A stretch of 64,000 nt of DNA from Carallia brachiata. Taxonomy: Eukaryota; Streptophyta; Magnoliopsida; Malpighiales; Rhizophoraceae. A program made the position numbers and the translations under genes. The notes below the pieces were generated by a model that worked only from the letters and a program-made list of their open reading frames with translations, made no database searches and was not told the origin of the DNA. The stretch spans positions 1,196,639-1,260,638 of the forward strand of contig JADCRB010000026.1 of NCBI GenBank assembly GCA_021464245.1. The letters are read 5' to 3'. Positions 60,001 to 64,000 of the stretch are shown in pieces; the stretch's first letter is position 1; each line of letters starts with the position of its first letter.

Positions 60001-63000
60001 TGATCTTGTTAGGTGGCCCCGCAGCAGGATGGCTTCACGGCCCCAACGTCAAAGTCCTGTAAAATTAGTTGATTTAGGAAGCCATTATTGCTGGGCCTAG
60101 TGGACCCTTCCCAGGCCAATGTCACTTTAAACATTTACCCAAAAGTTGCATATCGGCCACCACCGGTTGCAGGATTCGGCCATAGGAGGCAAACTAGAGA
60201 GGAGGAAAGCTCGGTTCTTGTTATCATTTTAAGAAATTTTGTAAATATTAATCACATTCAACAACAAATAAATAGAATAAGCAAGAGGAAAGGTTACTAC
60301 GACGTGGCTTAGCTAATTCTTTTCAAATCAATTGCATTAAAATTGGAGTTCAATCAATTCTCATATCACTGTTAATTAATTATATTAAACATAATTTTAT
60401 TAATTAAAAAAACACTCTGTACAACAATTGAGAATTATACATTCTAATAACATCTTTTAATTAGTCACACTTATAACTTCAATCGACTAATCACATCGAT
60501 CACGCTCATTGACCACGCTAATTGATAAGACATGTTCACCAGGTACGCAAATGACTAAAGTATCACATCCTTACATAATAGACCACATTTATTTCTAATC
60601 ATATCAACTAAGATTTAACTAGTCTTGGATTATACTAAAATATTGAATGCTAATTTATAACAAATTTAGATTAACTTCAACAAATTGACCCCTCAAACTC
60701 AAAATTTTTGACTTGAGACACCTCCAATGTCGCTAAGCCGAAGCTGACTGATAATTTGCCTTTAGCTGCTTCAAGAGCGAGAAAAAAAAAAAAAAAAGAT
60801 GGCGAGGCAAGATGGGGGAATGAGTTTGTTTTAATTTAAGCATGGAAGGCTCTGAACTAGCTTAGAATATGAATGGAAAGCCTAGTAAAAGTAAAAGAAG
60901 ATGATAATTAATGAAATGCTCAACGAAATTTAGTTCGTTTGTTTGTATTTGTGGTGCCTCATGATTGAGGTGTTGAGTTTGAATCGTGATCACTAATAAT
61001 TGATAATATTGAAGATATATTTTTTGATCGATGAACGTTTTGTTAGTGAGCGCATAATACACATGTATATAAAATAGTTTGTTAATCAATCCTGTTAATC
61101 TTGTTTAGCCCAAGGACCTAACGCTTTGTTTGGAGTGTAAAAATGGTGGAGAGAGAAAATAGAGTAAAAAAAAGTAGTGAGAAAGAAATTAGAGGAAGAG
61201 AATGCAATTTTTCCTATATCATTTGAAGTGATAAGAGAAATGTGAGGAAAAAAAAAAGAGAAAAAATAATAATTTGATTGGATATGAGGAGAAAGTTAAG
61301 AAATTTTTTTTTTTTAATTATAAATAACAATTATACCCCTACATTTTAGTCGCATTTTGATAGAAAAATATATATATATATATATTTTGAAATCCTAATC
61401 AACATATTTGTATAATATATAAAACTTCAGTAACATGTACGTGTGATTTGTATAAATTTTTGTATATATGTTTTGGTGAGGATAGTTCATACCTTTTGGT
61501 GGCAATTTGATAGCAATTCTCTCTTCCTTTTTACTTGGTTTAAAACCTTTTGATGAGGGTAGTTCAGTAATTTTACTATAATCATGGTTCTGTGACCTCC
61601 ACTTTTTCTTCAATTTGGAGAGAAAATTTGTATCGTCCAACTGTTGTATTTTTTCCTCTCCTTTTCACCAATGTATTTTTCGTCGGGAACGATCAGTGCA
61701 CTCCAAACGACGGAATATTAGATTACTACAATACTTTTCTTTCTTCTATATTCTATGCACTCCGTACAAGCTGTAAAGGCTATTTATAATTATTGTGTGG
61801 TCGGCAAAAAAAATTTAGAGGTGATATAATAAGAATTTTAACGGGACAATAATACGAAAATTTTATATATATATTCTCAGTGAGGGCATTTGCCCACACG
61901 CTGCAAGAGATATATCCGTCCCTAGATGTAATTAGTATTTTTTAAACACAACAAAATTGTGTATTATAAGTACATTACTTATTAAATCTTTAAATTAAAA
62001 TTAAATATTACTCATTAATATATTTATTTAATTAATTTATACTCACCATTTAAATATTATTAAATTTGAGTAACATTTCCTTACAAGCATATAAAAGTAT
62101 TCTGCAATCCTCATTTTAATTTTTAATAGGTTCGGTCCGATTTCTTGTCCACAGGCGCTCAAATCAATACTGAAGTGATTGATTATTATCAATAAGACAA
62201 ACTAGTTTAAGGCAATATAAGATCCAACAGTTTTACCCTCTGTTTATTTTGTCCTTGAGAAAAGAATGTAAAAAGAAAACACACTAACTTAGGCAATTTA
62301 TACCGTTTAGATTTTATAAGAAAAGAATGAGAAATGAAAACCGATAGAAAATTTGTAGGCGTCAGAAAAACGTACTATAAAAATGAAATGAAAAAAAAAA
62401 AAAACAAAAAGACATGCAATAAAATTATCAAAATGACCTAACCATATATTAGGTGCATTTATTGGGACATTTCTATAGTTTCAACTCTACATTTTTTTTC
62501 TCATTATTTTTTTTCTCACATATTTTTTATATATCCAAATAACAAATTCTCACAATTTTCTTTCTCAACAAAATCTCGCAAACAAAATCTCGCAATCCAA
62601 ACAGACTAGTGACTACATCCAAATCCTTGCTCAGGAGACTAAACATTAGGCATTTTTCTCCCTTTTTATGAGGAGGATTTATTTTTTTTAATTAATTATT
62701 TTTAACTGAAACTCAAATTTGATATCTTTACTCTTGAAAATGATAACACAAATTAAGTTATAGGCGAGTGATTGCGAGGAATCCTTTTTAAAGATAAATA
62801 TCCACACAAAGGAAAGAAGGTCCATTTCCGGGGCCCTTCTTACGATTATACAGATCCATCTCAGCAAAATTGTATGGTTTCTGCGTGGAAGTCGGTCATA
62901 TTGCAAAGAAAAATAGCTTCCATGAGTCCAGAAAACACAGAATCAGTTAAATATGTAATCCTATCCCATAGGTTAGTCAATTTACATACAGAAACCAAAA

Positions 63001-63682
63001 GTTAAAAGTCTATATTAATTCGGGATAAATCCAAAATCAATCCTAAATTTTTGTGCATTCTTTTATTATAGTTTTATTATTATTATTATTATTTTATGAG
63101 TCTTATATTTTTGTGCTAAGTTACATACCTATTATTGGATAGAAGTTACTCATTTCGCTTAATAACAAAAAAGGCTGACTAGAAGGAATATTTTCTAAAA
63201 GATCTAAATTCTGTCCACAAATGAATTCAAATGGAACAAAAGATAAAAGTTATAAGGCTAAAAATGAAAATGTAAAGAATGATAAGATTACATTTAACAA
63301 AAAAAAATCCTATTGTTTTACGACTCATTCTTGACTTATCCCATATTTTTTTTTTGAAAAAAAAAAGGAAATAAGATTATATGAACCCTGAAGTTCGCAG
63401 AATCGATCTGAATCCTGCGACATTTACAAACCAAAACTGTGAAGTCTTTATTCATTAGACAAAATATAACAACAAAGTGCAACACAGATCATGCAAAAGG
63501 CCTAAGAAAGATAGCCTTTTGAATACACATTTCACTCAATTTCCTTTTATTTTGCATGTTCATAGTTATAATAAGATAAGACTACATACATATATATATA
63601 TATATCAAAAGACAATCCAAAGAAGCCCAAAGTCAATGATAGTCTAGGCTTGATTGAATTAAGCACACTACTAATTAATTAA
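60001..63682. other. intergenic region between the COX15 fragment and the WRKY gene
   Basis: AT-rich with microsatellites (near 61.37, 63.07 and 63.59 kb). At about 61880-61925 a TGAGGGCATTTGCCCACA...CCGTCCCTAG segment resembles the right end of the 41.6-kb MITE. A 74-codon ORF at 60088-60312 has no recognised family and no exon signals. Confidence 0.5.
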
Positions 63683-63854
63683 TTAAAAGAAGAAATTGTT
63701 AAGCTGGGATGGAGCCTGTGAGTCATCTAGATCATGCGACGGAGAATGTGCATGCCTCCCCTCGTAGGTTGTAATCACCATTCTTGGATCCTCAGCTAAT
63801 CTTTCCACCCGTTTCTTTACGCGGCAGTTATCTTGTGTACAACGATAGTAGCTC
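63683..63854 (-). CDS. WRKY13: last exon of a group IIc WRKY transcription factor, WRKY13-like (partial)
   Basis: Only the terminal exon is inside the window; the WRKYGQK half of the domain should lie beyond 64000. After a TGCAG acceptor the exon encodes SYYRCTQDNCRVKKRVERL and a MVITTYEGRHAH end. This gives C-X4-C-X23-H-X1-H, the C2H2 zinc finger of WRKY groups I/IIc. Splitting the domain after the PR dipeptide is the usual group IIc intron position. TQDNCRVKKRVERLAEDPRM and the short tail after HSPSHDLDD, ending NNFFF, are closest to what I recall of WRKY13, which in Arabidopsis promotes stem lignification and flowering. The function here is inferred by family. Confidence 0.85.
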
Positions 63855-64000
63855 CTGCATTTTGTATGGCACCACAGTATCAACTTAATTTGGCCACAAT
63901 CTGCAATATATATCCTAGACTTTTGCATCTCCGTCTTTTCTGGATACTAGATTGGACGTGAATCACGTTGGAATTGATTAACGTTAATTATTTATGATGA

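Noticed and set aside
60088..60312. 74-codon ORF downstream of the COX15 fragment
   Set aside because: It does not continue COX15 and matches no family I recognise.
1..64000. CRISPR arrays, operons and other prokaryotic features
   Set aside because: The spliced plant genes and Copia element show this is eukaryotic nuclear DNA; no regularly spaced repeat array is present.

Overview
This is a stretch of plant nuclear genome: it is AT-rich, the genes have GT-AG introns, promoters have TATA boxes, and the proteins are land-plant families (BRI1, WRKY, URGT, DUF3511, TKI1). Protein similarity and the simple-repeat style suggest a eudicot, perhaps a woody rosid, but the species cannot be fixed from sequence alone.

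Layout. 1-9.8 kb is mostly AT-rich intergenic DNA with one GC-rich 247-codon ORF of unknown nature (7038-7781) and a possible orphan exon (8304-8591). At 9.9 kb lies a small intronless DUF3511 gene (+). At 10.6-14.8 kb is a seven-exon CDK-related Ser/Thr kinase with an acylation-type MGC N-terminus (-), and at 16.5-19.1 kb a six-coding-exon TSL-kinase-interacting-protein-1-like gene with a 5'UTR intron reaching 20.2 kb (-). Immediately upstream of that promoter sits a complete 2.7-kb Copia-type LTR element (20548-23270) with 5-bp target duplications and most of pol missing. 24.1-25.0 kb is a degenerate hAT-like element and 29.1-29.9 kb a foldback repeat. At 33.6-39.0 kb is a five-coding-exon UDP-rhamnose/UDP-galactose transporter gene (+) whose exon 2/exon 3 junction is one base short of the conserved frame. 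39-52.8 kb is a gene desert rich in small repeats. At 52.9-56.5 kb is an intact intronless BRI1 brassinosteroid receptor (+). 59.9 kb carries a broken fragment of a COX15 exon. The window ends in the last exon of a WRKY13-like gene (-).

Functional links. The genes do not form a pathway cluster. BRI1 perceives brassinosteroids at the cell surface; the URGT feeds Golgi glycan synthesis; TKI1-like, WRKY13-like and the CDK-related kinase are nuclear or signalling proteins. The BRI1 upstream region has BRRE-type (CGTGYG) and G-box motifs consistent with feedback by BZR-type factors.

Most unusual signal: at least 15 places show a 12-35 bp insertion made mainly of an A-run (or T-run), bracketed by 8-17 bp direct repeats. 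They look like minimal retropositions left by target-primed reverse transcription, with a YTC-A(n) consensus on the A-rich strand. I do not know of a named element that matches them.
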